Shown here in pieces: positions 36,872 to 46,121 of a stretch of 64,000 nucleotides of DNA. Source of the DNA: Hoylesella oralis ATCC 33269 (GTDB taxonomy: Bacteria > Bacteroidota > Bacteroidia > Bacteroidales > Bacteroidaceae); NCBI RefSeq assembly GCF_000185145.2, contig NZ_GL833116.1:64501-128500 (forward strand), written 5' to 3'. Numbering within the stretch: position 1 is the first letter of the stretch; every line of letters begins with the position of its first letter. The notes beneath the pieces are model-generated. The model saw only the letters and a program-made list of their open reading frames with translations, did no database searches and was not told where the DNA came from. The translations under genes and the position numbers were made by a program.

Positions 36872-39410
36872 CTACAGTCTTCCTTTCTCGCTTGCCCCTG
36901 CTCCTGTTCCTTTGTACTTGCTGTCCGTGGTGTTGAAACGGTACGATACCGTCAGGCTTATGAACCTCGTGTCGGTGTATGCCTTGCGGTCTACTGTCAT
37001 GTAAGCTCCTCTGTATATTCCGCTGTTTCTGTATGTTTTGAAGATGTCTGCCGCCTTGATTCTCACGCTGAGCCTGTCTGCGAGGAATGTTTTGTGCATT
37101 GTTAACGATAGTGCGTGCCTAGCCCTGTTGTATGCGGTGAGTTCGTTTCCGGCTGTTGTGCAGTCGTATCTCAGTGCTGCATGTATTCCTCCGGGGAAGT
37201 AGAACGTGTTTGAGAACTTGAACGTCCAAGTATGGCTTGTCCATCCGTGCTGTAATTCCTTCTTGTGAAAGGTCGAATATCTGCCTGCTCATTCCTGCGC
37301 TGTATCTGGGATGCCACCGTCCTATGCGCTCCGAATATGTCAACATGAGGTGCAGGTTCCTTCTTCTTTGAATGTTCACGGGTGTGTACAGTATGGCCTT
37401 TCCTCCGTATATCCGGTCTATCCATGCCACGTCGTTGTGTACGTCGGCATAGGTGCACAGCATTGTGATTCCCCCGTGCTGTGCCTCCAGCGAGAGCGTG
37501 TGTACCTTCGAGAAGCGCAGCAGCGGGTTTCCTCCCTCGTAGATATGCTCGTCTTCGTAGAGCCTGTTTCCCGTGAGGTTCTCGTATGCCGGTCTCTGCG
37601 TTCCCGTAGTGTATCCCATTCGGCACGAGGTTCTTCCTTTTGAATATCGCGCCGACAGCGACGGATACCATCCTCTGTATCTGTTGCTCTGCTCGTGGCT
37701 GAACACTCCGAAGCGGTAGTACTGCGTCCCTGTATGCTCGTATCTTATACCCGCCGCTGCCGAGAAATCTCCCGCAGTGAGGGCATATTCGGCAAACATG
37801 GCCGATGTCCTCTCCCTTATCTCGTCGTCTGAAATGGACTCAATTCCCCCGCTGCCGGTGAAAATGCTGCTTCTTATGGTCCTTACATGCTCTAATCCCA
37901 CGCTTGCCTTTCCCTTGTAGCATGAATAGGCCATTACGCTTTTGATAGCGAACATCCTTGTGCAGTTGTTGTTCAGCGAGTTTACCGCATACACTCCCTG
38001 CTCCTTCTCTATTTGTGAGTCGTTTCCGATCCTGTTGCGCGCATACACGAAGTCTGCGTCGAGATCAATGTTTATCCTCCCCACAGTCCCGTTATAGTAC
38101 ATGCATATCGTGGGCATAGTCCTTCCCTTTCGTTCCATCGACATTCGGTTGGTGTATTTTTCGTCTGTTCCTCCCTGCTGTCTTCCTTTTATTCTGCCGT
38201 TTCCCTGCCCTATGGAGTGCATGCGTCGCACGTGGCAGGTAAGTCCTGCGGAGTGTGCGCTGCAGAATTCGTAGTTTATACGGAACCTTCCGCCTAATTT
38301 CGATGTCCTGTCGTCGTAGCAGAGCACCGAGTTTTTCTCAACGATCCCCCTTATGTCCCAGTACGTGTCCTGCTCCTGTCTTCGGTGTAACATCGAGCAT
38401 GTCATGCTTCCCGATACGTCCAGTCCTCCCGTCCGGTAGTTCAGGCTGGCATTCGCGTTCCCGCTTCCGAATCTTCCGATGCGTCCTTCGGTCTCGAAAG
38501 TTCCGCTCCATCCCTCTCCCTTCTTCCTTACCGTCCTGATTCTGATGACCGCCGTCACCGCCGCTCCGTAGTGTGCTGCGGGGCTGGCAATCACCTCCAC
38601 GTTGGCAATCTCCTCCGACTTGAGCAGCGTGAGCTCGTCCCTGTTGAGCACCTTCTTGCTGTTGATGTAGATCACCGGTCTTCCCGCCCTTCCGAACACA
38701 GCGATGTGTCCGTCCTCAGCGGTGATGTCCGGCAGCATTCCCAGCACATCCTCGGCCGTCCCTGCATGACTCAGATTCGTTCCCTGCACCCCTGCCACGA
38801 GCCCTTCCTTTCCTATTCTGTATGCGGGCCTGTGCGCCTTTACAGTCACGTTCCTCACAGGCACAGTGCTTGTGCGCATCCTTATGGTCCCTACGGCTCC
38901 CACTTCTGCGAGATGGTACAGCGTCCTGTATCCCACGCAGCTCACCCTCATGAGTACTCGCGATCTGCTTGTCGGAATGACGAAGTCTCCGCTCTCGTTG
39001 CTCACACCGCCGGTTACGAGAGTGGAGTCCTCCGGGTTGAGCAGCGCTATGTTTGCGTATATTACGGGCTGTGCATGCTGGTCAACGATCCTTCCTATGA
39101 GCCTTTTCCCTCCTTTCTGTGTGCATTCCACGAAAATGTTGCTCCCGCTGTGGTCGGTAATGATCCGTATGGGATAAAATCCCACTGCGTCTCTGATGGC
39201 TGCGGGAATGGTCTTGTTCTTGAAAGAGGTTGTCACCACGAAGTCTTCCAGTTCGTCGAATATGAAGCTGATGCGGTATTCGTCTGACTCTCGGTCTAAT
39301 GTTTTGAGCACTTCTGCGAGCGATTCTCCCCTGAAGACGTGGCTTACTCGCTGCGGATGTGCCGTTATTGAACTCAGAATGATGTACAGGATGAGTGCTA
39401 ACTTTTTCAT
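36872..39410 (-). pseudogene. frameshifted TonB-dependent receptor with STN signalling domain
   Basis: A sigma-regulated outer-membrane receptor. It has a signal peptide, an N-terminal STN (secretin/TonB short) domain (FRGESLAEVLKTLDRESD), a carboxypeptidase-regulatory-like domain (about 100-170), a plug with NVEVIASPAAHYGA and a barrel. The frame runs to a stop at 37119, but barrel-like sequence continues in the next frame (TWTFKFSNTFYFPGGIH, then MHKTFLADRLSVRIKAADIF to TVSYRF) and stops at 36872. Removing one A at 37228-37229 joins DKPY directly to WTFKFSNTF. So one inserted base costs the last barrel strands (about 115 residues). Base composition on the coding strand, rich in C-ending codons and AGG, looks unlike its neighbours. 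Confidence 0.8.
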
Positions 39411-39447
39411 TGTCTGCCTTTGTTTTTCAAGTGCTACTCCCGTTGTG

Positions 39448-40128
39448 TCACTCCACTACGATTGTATCCCCGATGAGAGAGAGGCGTATGTTCTCGAAAT
39501 GATTGAACAGAGCCACCACTTCTTCGATCGTCTGTCCGCTGTTCCATCTGAGATAAAGCCTTATAGCCCTTAGCTCCGGCCGTGCGTATCGCACCCCTAC
39601 ATGATATACCGAAGCCACGTCTTCGAGTATTTTCTCGAGCGTTGCGTTGTCGTATATGTACGGTCGCGGACGTGACATGGCAGTGCGCAGTGCCATTCCC
39701 GCCGTATCTTCGGGCATGGCGTTGCATGCCGTTCGTACGTCCTGTGGCGGCCTTTCCCCGAGGGCACGTGCGTCGTTGCCCGTTCCTTTTGGATGAAGCA
39801 TGGCGAATGCCAGCACCGATACCACTGCCAGAGAGGTGACGGACACCACCGCCACTCTCCATGCACTGCGTCTGTGCGTCACATGCGAGCGTCTGAAACG
39901 TTGCCATTCCCTCATGGCATCTGGCGTCTGATCTTCCTTGTTCACTTGCTCTGCCGCCATGGCACGTCGTACCTCGCAGAGCTTTTCGTAAAGTTCCCTG
40001 CACTCATCGTCTTCGAGCATCTCGTCCTTGATTCTTTCAGGGAAGTCCTCCGGACGTTCTATGAGCTGCAGCAGCAGTTCGAGTCTTGTGTTATCTTCCA
40101 TAATATGGGGAATTGGTTTCTTATTCAT
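39448..40128 (-). CDS. FecR-type anti-sigma factor (DUF4974 C-terminus)
   Basis: A protein of 226 residues with a cytoplasmic N-terminal part, one membrane segment (about residues 90-112) and a periplasmic C-terminal DUF4974-type domain (YIYDNATLEKILEDVASVYHVGVRYA to LSLIGDTIVVE). It should hold the sigma factor until the STN domain of the receptor signals. The central FecR domain is very short. It overlaps the sigma gene by four bases and lies 37 bases from the receptor gene. Confidence 0.85.
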   Translation of the reverse strand: MNKKPIPHIMEDNTRLELLLQLIERPEDFPERIKDEMLEDDECRELYEKLCEVRRAMAAEQVNKEDQTPDAMREWQRFRRSHVTHRRSAWRVAVVSVTSLAVVSVLAFAMLHPKGTGNDARALGERPPQDVRTACNAMPEDTAGMALRTAMSRPRPYIYDNATLEKILEDVASVYHVGVRYARPELRAIRLYLRWNSGQTIEEVVALFNHFENIRLSLIGDTIVVE

Positions 40129-40655
40129 TGTATGGTCTTGTTGTTGTCGTAGCGACCGCTGCGGAGGGCTGAGAACTTTGCCCTCAGCTCCCTCAGCGCC
40201 TGAACGACGTGCTTGTTTACAGTAGAAACGCTTATTCCGAGCGCCTCTGCGATCTCACGGTAGCTCTGCCCTTCTCCGTAACGCATTCTCAGTATTCTCC
40301 CTGCCTGCGGTGTTAAGTCATGGTCTATGGCATGGAGAAGCTCTTCGATGCGCCTGTCTTCCTCGTCATCCGGCACGACGAGGAGCGGCATCTGCAGCGG
40401 ATACAGCTTCCTCAGTTTCTCGTCCCGTCCCTTCCGTGCGATCAGGTTGAGACACCTGTTCCGTACGCATGAGAGCAGAAAGGCGTGCTGCGTGTCCTGC
40501 TTGAGCGGCGTTCCTTCGTCCCACAGCCTTGCGAAAACCTCGCTTACAACATCTCTGCTCTCCTCATAGTCTCGTAGGAAAGAGAATGCAAAGCGGTACA
40601 TTGCGTCGTAATGACGTTTGAACATAAGGGCAAAGAGTTTCTCCTTGTGGTGCAT
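40125..40655 (-). CDS. ECF RNA polymerase sigma-70 factor (FecI-type)
   Basis: A sigma factor of about 176 residues. FKRHYDAMYRFAFSFLRDYEESRDVVSEVFARLW is region 2; LTPQAGRILRMRYGEGQSYREIAEALGISVSTVNKHVVQALRELR is region 4. The open frame extends to 40697, but the ATG at 40655 (MHHKEKLF) fits the family better. With the FecR-type protein and STN receptor it makes a complete cell-surface signalling set, although the receptor is frameshifted. Confidence 0.9.
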   Translation of the reverse strand: MHHKEKLFALMFKRHYDAMYRFAFSFLRDYEESRDVVSEVFARLWDEGTPLKQDTQHAFLLSCVRNRCLNLIARKGRDEKLRKLYPLQMPLLVVPDDEEDRRIEELLHAIDHDLTPQAGRILRMRYGEGQSYREIAEALGISVSTVNKHVVQALRELRAKFSALRSGRYDNNKTIQ

Positions 40656-40697
40656 AGGTTTTTTAAAGTAATACAAACAATGTGTTGAAATCATCAC

Positions 40698-41232
40698 CCC
40701 TTCGTACCTAAAACCTCCCTTATTTAATACCTATTTTTTATTTCACGTTGAGTGGTACGCCGTGCGCAATTTCCGTATAAAGTTAAGACAATAATTCAGA
40801 ATACAGCCAAGGAATAAGAACAAAATGAGACGAATGCCTCTGAAATGCTGACCGGTAAGCGTGTTTTCGAAAGAAATAGAAACCGGATAATAGTATAAAA
40901 ACAGGAAAATATGTTTTTCCTGTCATTTGTTAATGTCTTTATAATTTGCTGTCAATCATTGTTATATGGTTATCTCAGAGATGACGGCATGACGGCATCG
41001 TTCTGTCAGAACTAATATTGCAGGCCTTATTATGATAAGGTAGTCTTTCGTACAACAGCAGTATATGTTCTTTTTCGCTATGCTCTATTATGGATAGATG
41101 ATAGGTATACGGCTGTTAGAAAATAGGTGTAAGAAAGGAAAAAATTGTTTTTCTTACACCTGATATAAGTTAATAAAAGACAAATACTTTATTTTAAAGT
41201 TTTTTTCTTTTATTTCATTTTCAACGAAAATA
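40698..41232. other. AT-rich gap with two hairpins
   Basis: No gene is seen in 535 bases. A 9-bp hairpin (ACAGGAAAA at 40901-40909 with 40915-40923) is followed by an AT-rich tract, and a stronger hairpin at 41125-41161 is listed separately. No TAnnTTTG box is evident upstream of the ECF sigma gene. Confidence 0.45.
41125..41161 (-). terminator. hairpin terminator after the DUF362-linked receptor
   Basis: A perfect 12-bp stem (AGGTGTAAGAAA at 41125-41136 with 41150-41161), with A/T tracts in the loop and on both flanks. It lies 70 bases beyond the receptor stop and could work in both directions. Confidence 0.7.
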
Positions 41233-43098
41233 TTACAAACTCACGTTCACGCCCGCCATGAAAGTGGTCTTAGGCATGGGATATCCGTGGTTTATCTCGT
41301 AGCGTTGGGCCAGCAGATTCTCGCCTTTGAGCCATACATCTACATGCTTTTGCAGTTGATAAGTGGCCGTCAGGTTCCACAAAACGAAGCTCTCGCGCAC
41401 CTCGCTCGGCGCCAATTGCGTAAACAATCCGGCAACGTATTGCACGCCGGTGTCTATCTTCCATCGGTGTCCGGTATATTTTGCGCCGCCGAAGAGCTTG
41501 TGTTCGGGTGCCGCAATGAGGTGATTGGCCATGTGGAGGGCGCTGTAGTTGGCCGTGAAATGCCATGCCGCCGAGGGCCGATAGCTGATATCGGCTTCCA
41601 GTCCGCGGTTGCTGATGCGCCCGGTGTTGATGTTTTGTGGTCCGCTCGGCCCCATAACGGTTTGAATGATGTTACTTCCACGAAGCACGAATAGGTTGAG
41701 CCCGTACGACAGATTGCTCTCGGGCAACCGTTGTCGGTAGCTTATTTCGTAATTCATCGCCCGTTCCGTTTGCAGTTCGGCATTGGCCGGTCGCCACATG
41801 TAAAGCTCTCTAAGCGTGGGATTGCGGTAACCTTTGCTCACTATGGCCTTGATCTCGGTGCCGTGGGGCAGATGTATGGCCACGCCACCCTGCGGAATGA
41901 ACTCCGTTCCCACATGCTCCAAATGGTCTATGCGCAGACCTGCATCGAGCGTGAGCCATGCCCATAGCGGCTGTCGCAAGTCGATGTAGCCGGCGAAATC
42001 GTTCTGTGTACGGTCGACGATGGGCGTGCCGTCGGCTCCGGTAGCTATGTTTTGGTTCCACGCTTTGCCCCCGTAACGCCGATAATCGCCCCCGATGGTG
42101 AGCCAATTGCCGGCAAAGAGAGACGTAGTTTGATAAATCGAGAGGCCCATCATAAGGTCGTTAGAGCGGAAATATTGCGTTCTGGGCGCGGCAGAAGGTG
42201 CATGTCCGTCGTTTATCTTGTGCCTCCCGAAGTTATAGTACAGGCTCACGGCGCCCGAAGTGACGGCATAACGGTTCTCCACATGGGCCGACAAAGCCCC
42301 GCGGGTTATCCATTGGCGGGCATCGAGCAGGGGAGACTGCACGGCTCCTGCGTACGAAGCGTTGAAATGAGTGATGTTGGCGTCGGCCGTGGCCTGCCAG
42401 TGCGCGGCAAGTCGATAGCCCAGTTTAAGGTAGCCGCCATACTGCTCGAAACCCATGTGCGGGCGGTGCCCGTCGGTTCGGTCGTAGCGCAAAGCGAGTG
42501 CTGAGGCAAACCTACCCGCACGGATGCGATTGCTCAACCCGCTTTGCAGTGTGCCGTAAGAGCCCGCACCTATATTTATTTCGGTGCTCATGCCGTCGGT
42601 TGGCATCTTTCGGGTAATGATGTTCATCACTCCACCCATAGCATTAGAGCCGTAAAGCACGGATGCCGGCCCGCGCAACACTTCCACGCGTTCGGCCAAC
42701 ATGGTTTGGTAAGCGTCGGCAATGGCATGCCCGAAGAGGCCCATATACTGCGGCTGACCGTCGATAAGCACCAAGAAACGCCCCTGACTGCTACTCATAC
42801 CGCGCACAGATATGCCTCCTGCTGCGCCATCGCTCACACCATAACCCATGATGCCACGCGAGGTAACGAAAAGACCGGGCACCTCTTCCGACAGCGTGGG
42901 CAGCATCGACGGACGATAAGCGGCCGTTAGCGCGACTCTATCCACCACACTCACCGTTGTCGGCAGATGGCGGATACTTACAGCGTTGCGCGTGCCTGTT
43001 ACTACTACATTGTCGAGTTGGTGGCTCAAGGTATCGTTTTGTGCGAGCACGGCAGCAGGTATCAGCACCGTTGCCGCGAGGATGTGGCGCAGGTTCAT
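41233..43098 (-). CDS. TonB-dependent receptor, ligand unknown
   Basis: A receptor of 621 residues. It has a signal peptide (about 1-19), a TonB-box/plug start DNVVVTGTRNAVSIRHLPTTVSVVDR, a plug with VEVLRGPASVLYGSNAMGGVMNIITRK, and a barrel with YRNPTLRELYMWRPANAELQTERAMNYEISY and an aromatic-rich end. There is no carboxypeptidase-like extension. The type (BtuB/CirA-like) suggests a siderophore, cobalamin or other metal complex. Its start overlaps the stop of an exported DUF362 protein by four bases, so the two are made together and probably share a substrate. Confidence 0.88.
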   Translation of the reverse strand: MNLRHILAATVLIPAAVLAQNDTLSHQLDNVVVTGTRNAVSIRHLPTTVSVVDRVALTAAYRPSMLPTLSEEVPGLFVTSRGIMGYGVSDGAAGGISVRGMSSSQGRFLVLIDGQPQYMGLFGHAIADAYQTMLAERVEVLRGPASVLYGSNAMGGVMNIITRKMPTDGMSTEINIGAGSYGTLQSGLSNRIRAGRFASALALRYDRTDGHRPHMGFEQYGGYLKLGYRLAAHWQATADANITHFNASYAGAVQSPLLDARQWITRGALSAHVENRYAVTSGAVSLYYNFGRHKINDGHAPSAAPRTQYFRSNDLMMGLSIYQTTSLFAGNWLTIGGDYRRYGGKAWNQNIATGADGTPIVDRTQNDFAGYIDLRQPLWAWLTLDAGLRIDHLEHVGTEFIPQGGVAIHLPHGTEIKAIVSKGYRNPTLRELYMWRPANAELQTERAMNYEISYRQRLPESNLSYGLNLFVLRGSNIIQTVMGPSGPQNINTGRISNRGLEADISYRPSAAWHFTANYSALHMANHLIAAPEHKLFGGAKYTGHRWKIDTGVQYVAGLFTQLAPSEVRESFVLWNLTATYQLQKHVDVWLKGENLLAQRYEINHGYPMPKTTFMAGVNVSL

Positions 43099-44048
43099 CG
43101 CTTGTCTATGTCGATAATGCGGTAGTTCTTGGTACCCAGTCCGATGTGTTCGCCCCAGTCGATAGTGTGGGTTCCGTGGCGTGAGTCGATGCGTTCTACG
43201 AGCGGTTTGTTATCGTTATCGGGCGTAGCAACCATCTTATTCACGATATCTACGCATGCCTGATCGAGCGCTACGGGATCGGTAGAGGCCAGAATGCCGT
43301 AGTCTTTCAGTTTCACAGGTTCGGGATGTGCCACGCAGTCGCAGTCTACGCTCATGTTCATCATTACGTTGATGTAGATAATGTTCTTGCCCTTGTCGAA
43401 ATAGTCGCTCACTGCTTGTGCGGCGGCAGCCATGCTTTCGAGGAATACGTCCTGCTCGGCGATGTTCTGCCACAGCCCTTCAGGCGTCTCGATTTTACCA
43501 CCCGAGTGAATATAAGCCTTGCCATTGGGCGATGCAACGCCTATGCTTTGGTTCTTGATTGCACCACCGAAGCCTCCCATGGGGTGCCCCTTGAAGTGCG
43601 CAAGGTTTATCATAAAATCGTAATTGGCAAGGTGCGCCCCCACAATGTCGTACTTGATGTGCGAACTGTCGCGCACCGGAATACGCATATCTCCGCCGTC
43701 ATCGAGCAGATCAACCTTGAACAATTTGTCGAAACCGTGGTTATGAATTACCTTACGGTGGCTCTCCGGCGTGTTCCGGTCGCCCGGGTATGCGGTACAG
43801 CACTCAACGATAGTGCCATGCACTTTATCTACCAGTTGCTGTATGAGTTCCGGTTTCAGATAGTTGGGATTGGTTCCTTCGCCCGTACTTATTTTGACTG
43901 CCACGCGTCCATGGGCTTTTACGCCCAGTGCGTCGTAGATTTTAACGAGCGATTTCGGTGTGATTTCGCGCGTCATGTAGACTTTTGATTGTGCGAAGGC
44001 GCATGCACCGATGGCAATAGCCCACGCCATAAACAGTATTCTTTTCAT
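43095..44048 (-). CDS. exported DUF362 protein
   Basis: A DUF362-family protein of 317 residues with a signal peptide (about 1-19). Family blocks visible include VAVKISTGEGTNPNYLKPELIQQLV, DFMINLAHFKGHPMGGFGGAIKNQSIGVASPNGKAYIH and DYGILASTDPVALDQACVDIV. Cysteines occur as ECC and as CDC near the middle, but there is no ferredoxin-type CxxCxxCxxxC cluster. DUF362 proteins are poorly understood and often linked to Fe-S or metal handling. It is translationally coupled to a TonB receptor (ATGA overlap), which suggests a role in handling an imported metal complex in the periplasm. Confidence 0.82.
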   Translation of the reverse strand: MKRILFMAWAIAIGACAFAQSKVYMTREITPKSLVKIYDALGVKAHGRVAVKISTGEGTNPNYLKPELIQQLVDKVHGTIVECCTAYPGDRNTPESHRKVIHNHGFDKLFKVDLLDDGGDMRIPVRDSSHIKYDIVGAHLANYDFMINLAHFKGHPMGGFGGAIKNQSIGVASPNGKAYIHSGGKIETPEGLWQNIAEQDVFLESMAAAAQAVSDYFDKGKNIIYINVMMNMSVDCDCVAHPEPVKLKDYGILASTDPVALDQACVDIVNKMVATPDNDNKPLVERIDSRHGTHTIDWGEHIGLGTKNYRIIDIDKR

Positions 44049-44082
44049 TTTCTGTTGGTTTTAATTAATAATTCTACAGATG

Positions 44083-44130
44083 CAAAAATAGGTAAAAACG
44101 GCTGCAATCCATCACCATTTTTACCTATTT
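44083..44130 (-). terminator. terminator after the alkyltransferase gene, overlapping a promoter box
   Basis: A perfect 13-bp stem (AAATAGGTAAAAA at 44086-44098 with 44118-44130). It lies directly after the alkyltransferase stop. Its distal arm contains TATTTTTG on the minus strand (44083-44090), a possible -7 box for the DUF362 gene that starts at 44048; a good -33 element is missing. Confidence 0.65.
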
Positions 44131-44141
44131 AATTATACATA

Positions 44142-44483
44142 TTACGGTTTATGCACCATATCTTCGGTCCCTATCTCCATAAACCGCCACTGATGTTTGC
44201 GCATGTCGGCACAGCCGTTAGGTTTGAATGTCACGCCTTCTGCCTCGAGTAAAAGCCGCTGTTCGGCCCAATGCGGGGCACAACGCCCACTGCTGTTGAC
44301 CACACGGTGGCAGGGCAAGTGTTGCGAGTAGGGCGCCTGATGTAGCACATGGCCCGCCAAACGGGCGTTCTGCGGACGACCTACGAGCATCGCAATCTGT
44401 CCGTAAGTAATTAGTTTGCCGCGCGGAACGGCCGCCACCACGCTGTAAACGTCCTGTCGAAAGGTCTCGAGATCGAGTTTCAT
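44142..44483 (-). CDS. MGMT-family DNA alkyltransferase-like protein
   Basis: A short protein of 113 residues made of only the C-terminal DNA-binding/active-site domain of O6-alkylguanine alkyltransferases. VVAAVPRGKLITYGQIAMLVGRPQNARLAGHVL and LPCHRVV are clear. Cys58 in PCHRV is kept, so it may be a true alkyltransferase rather than an ATL-type protein, where that residue is changed; but the following Asn-Ser-Ser-Gly-Arg and the missing N-terminal domain leave activity open. It lies three bases after the acyltransferase gene on the same strand. Confidence 0.85.
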   Translation of the reverse strand: MKLDLETFRQDVYSVVAAVPRGKLITYGQIAMLVGRPQNARLAGHVLHQAPYSQHLPCHRVVNSSGRCAPHWAEQRLLLEAEGVTFKPNGCADMRKHQWRFMEIGTEDMVHKP

Positions 44484-44486
44484 ACG

Positions 44487-45602
44487 TTATCCAACGATCC
44501 ACTTGCTACCGGGCAAATACGACAGCAGTTTAATAGTAAGCATACTGCACAGGTATGTAAGCACGGCAATTACGGGGATGGCCGCATATACAGGGATGAT
44601 CGGGCGCGCCGGATTGCCGTTTACAAACACGGCGGCAATAGGGGCAAGGAACATCAGGTGCACGAGATACATGCCGTAAGTGAGCTTCGAAATGCCGGTG
44701 ACGAGCCGCGGAGCGTGCTTACTTCTTATGCATGTGAAGAGTAGGAAGGCTCCGAAAGTGGCACAGAGCACGTTCGGCGTGCAGAATTCCCACGACCATT
44801 CCAGCATAGGAGTTTCGATAAGTCGCCCCGGAGTGCCCATTATCCAGAACGACCATGCCGTGAATGCAGCGCCAAGCACGAAGCATATTGTGCCTATGAG
44901 CAGGCGCTTGCGGCGTTCCCACTGCAGATGAACGCGAATATAGTGTGCCAATACCAAGTAACCTAAGTAGCCCGAGCAATACCAAAGCATAGAAAATTGG
45001 TTCCAAAAGCATTCGCCCCATAGCTCTTTACTGACGAATCGATGGAGCCACGGCACCAGTGTAGAGAAAGCGAATAGTGCGATGAAGATGCGTTCGTCTT
45101 TGGCCGAAGCGCGTTCGAGCCACGGAGAAACTACGGGAATGATGAGATAAAGACTGATTAGAGGATACATGAACCACAGATGGCCGGCCATAGAAGGAAA
45201 GTTGAACGGCAGTCGAGCAAGGTCGCTTATGGATTGTTCCCATGTCATACCGCCCCACAGCAGGGGCAAGAAGGTATAAGCAAGCATGAAAAACACCAGT
45301 GGCGGCAGTATCCGCATGAAACGGTGTCGGTAGAAGGCGGCCATGCTGACGCCTTGCCTCATGGGCACCAGCAGAAATGCAGATACTACCATGAATAGCG
45401 GAACGCACGTGCGAGCCACACCACCATCGTAGAATGCCGCCCAAAAGCGGTTAGCCTCGTTGGCCAACATAGATACGTTACCGGCCAATCCCGAGGCATC
45501 TGCCGCATAAAAGTTCTCGCTTGAGTGGACGAGCATTACCATGAAACAGGCTATCACCCGTATGTAATCCACAAATACAATTCTTTCTTTTTTTGTTTTC
45601 AT
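44487..45602 (-). CDS. membrane acyltransferase 3 family protein
   Basis: A protein of 371 residues with about ten membrane segments, of the acyltransferase 3 (OafA/WecH-like) family. RIVFVDYIRVIACFMVMLVHSSENF at the start contains the conserved Arg and His; VPLFMVVSAFLLVP and MAGHLWFMYPLISLYLIIPVVSP are also typical. It probably transfers an acyl group to a surface polysaccharide or lipid; the acceptor is unknown. The short alkyltransferase gene is directly downstream. Confidence 0.9.
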   Translation of the reverse strand: MKTKKERIVFVDYIRVIACFMVMLVHSSENFYAADASGLAGNVSMLANEANRFWAAFYDGGVARTCVPLFMVVSAFLLVPMRQGVSMAAFYRHRFMRILPPLVFFMLAYTFLPLLWGGMTWEQSISDLARLPFNFPSMAGHLWFMYPLISLYLIIPVVSPWLERASAKDERIFIALFAFSTLVPWLHRFVSKELWGECFWNQFSMLWYCSGYLGYLVLAHYIRVHLQWERRKRLLIGTICFVLGAAFTAWSFWIMGTPGRLIETPMLEWSWEFCTPNVLCATFGAFLLFTCIRSKHAPRLVTGISKLTYGMYLVHLMFLAPIAAVFVNGNPARPIIPVYAAIPVIAVLTYLCSMLTIKLLSYLPGSKWIVG

Positions 45603-46121
45603 CGGTTTAATTATGAATGTTGTATGTATGTTTATGCATAGTAATCATTTTCTTTCGATAGCAGGGATGATACTTCAAGCCAGACTCTTTGTATATTCTC
45701 ATTCTCATAAATTCCCTGTAAATCGATGTCGTATTCATCGTTTTTCCTTTATGTTATTTTACTTTTTACTGATTAAAAACAGTGCAAACCAAGCGTAGTC
45801 AAGCCTGTTTGAAGTTTCCAAGGTGCCGTATATTTTCTACAAAGATATGGTGTAATATCGAAAAACACGAATAATACTACAATAATTTGCAGTGTACAGA
45901 CGGCTGTAATTTAAGGTATTATGGTAAAAAGAGGAATGTTTTCCTTTGATATTCCGTTTTTTATACGTACCTTTGTGCGCCATTAAAATACGTTGTTTAT
46001 TTTATATGTTAAGTTTATGACAGGCGGTTGCCGATTTTTGAAATATCGGCTTACAGTAATTATCTCACGGTTCGGATAATGAACATTACCTGTTTCTGAA
46101 TCGCTAAAGACAAATCAAAAT
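45603..46121. other. divergent intergenic region
   Basis: 519 bases between two divergent genes with no coding sequence that I can support. The plus-strand promoter of the C10 protease is listed separately. TATCTTTG on the minus strand at 45840-45847 is a possible but weak box for the acyltransferase gene (no -33 TTTG). Confidence 0.5.
45945..45975 (+). promoter_or_regulatory. promoter of the C10 protease gene
   Basis: TTTG (45945-45948), exactly 19 bases, then TACCTTTG (45968-45975): a full match to the Bacteroidota consensus. The leader would be about 140 bases long. Confidence 0.75.

Noticed and set aside
36872..37099. Separate small gene of 75 codons
   Set aside because: It is the C-terminal barrel end of the receptor upstream, displaced by a one-base frameshift.
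45603..46121. Riboswitch or small RNA upstream of the C10 protease
   Set aside because: The leader is long but no known riboswitch core or stable conserved fold could be recognised by eye.
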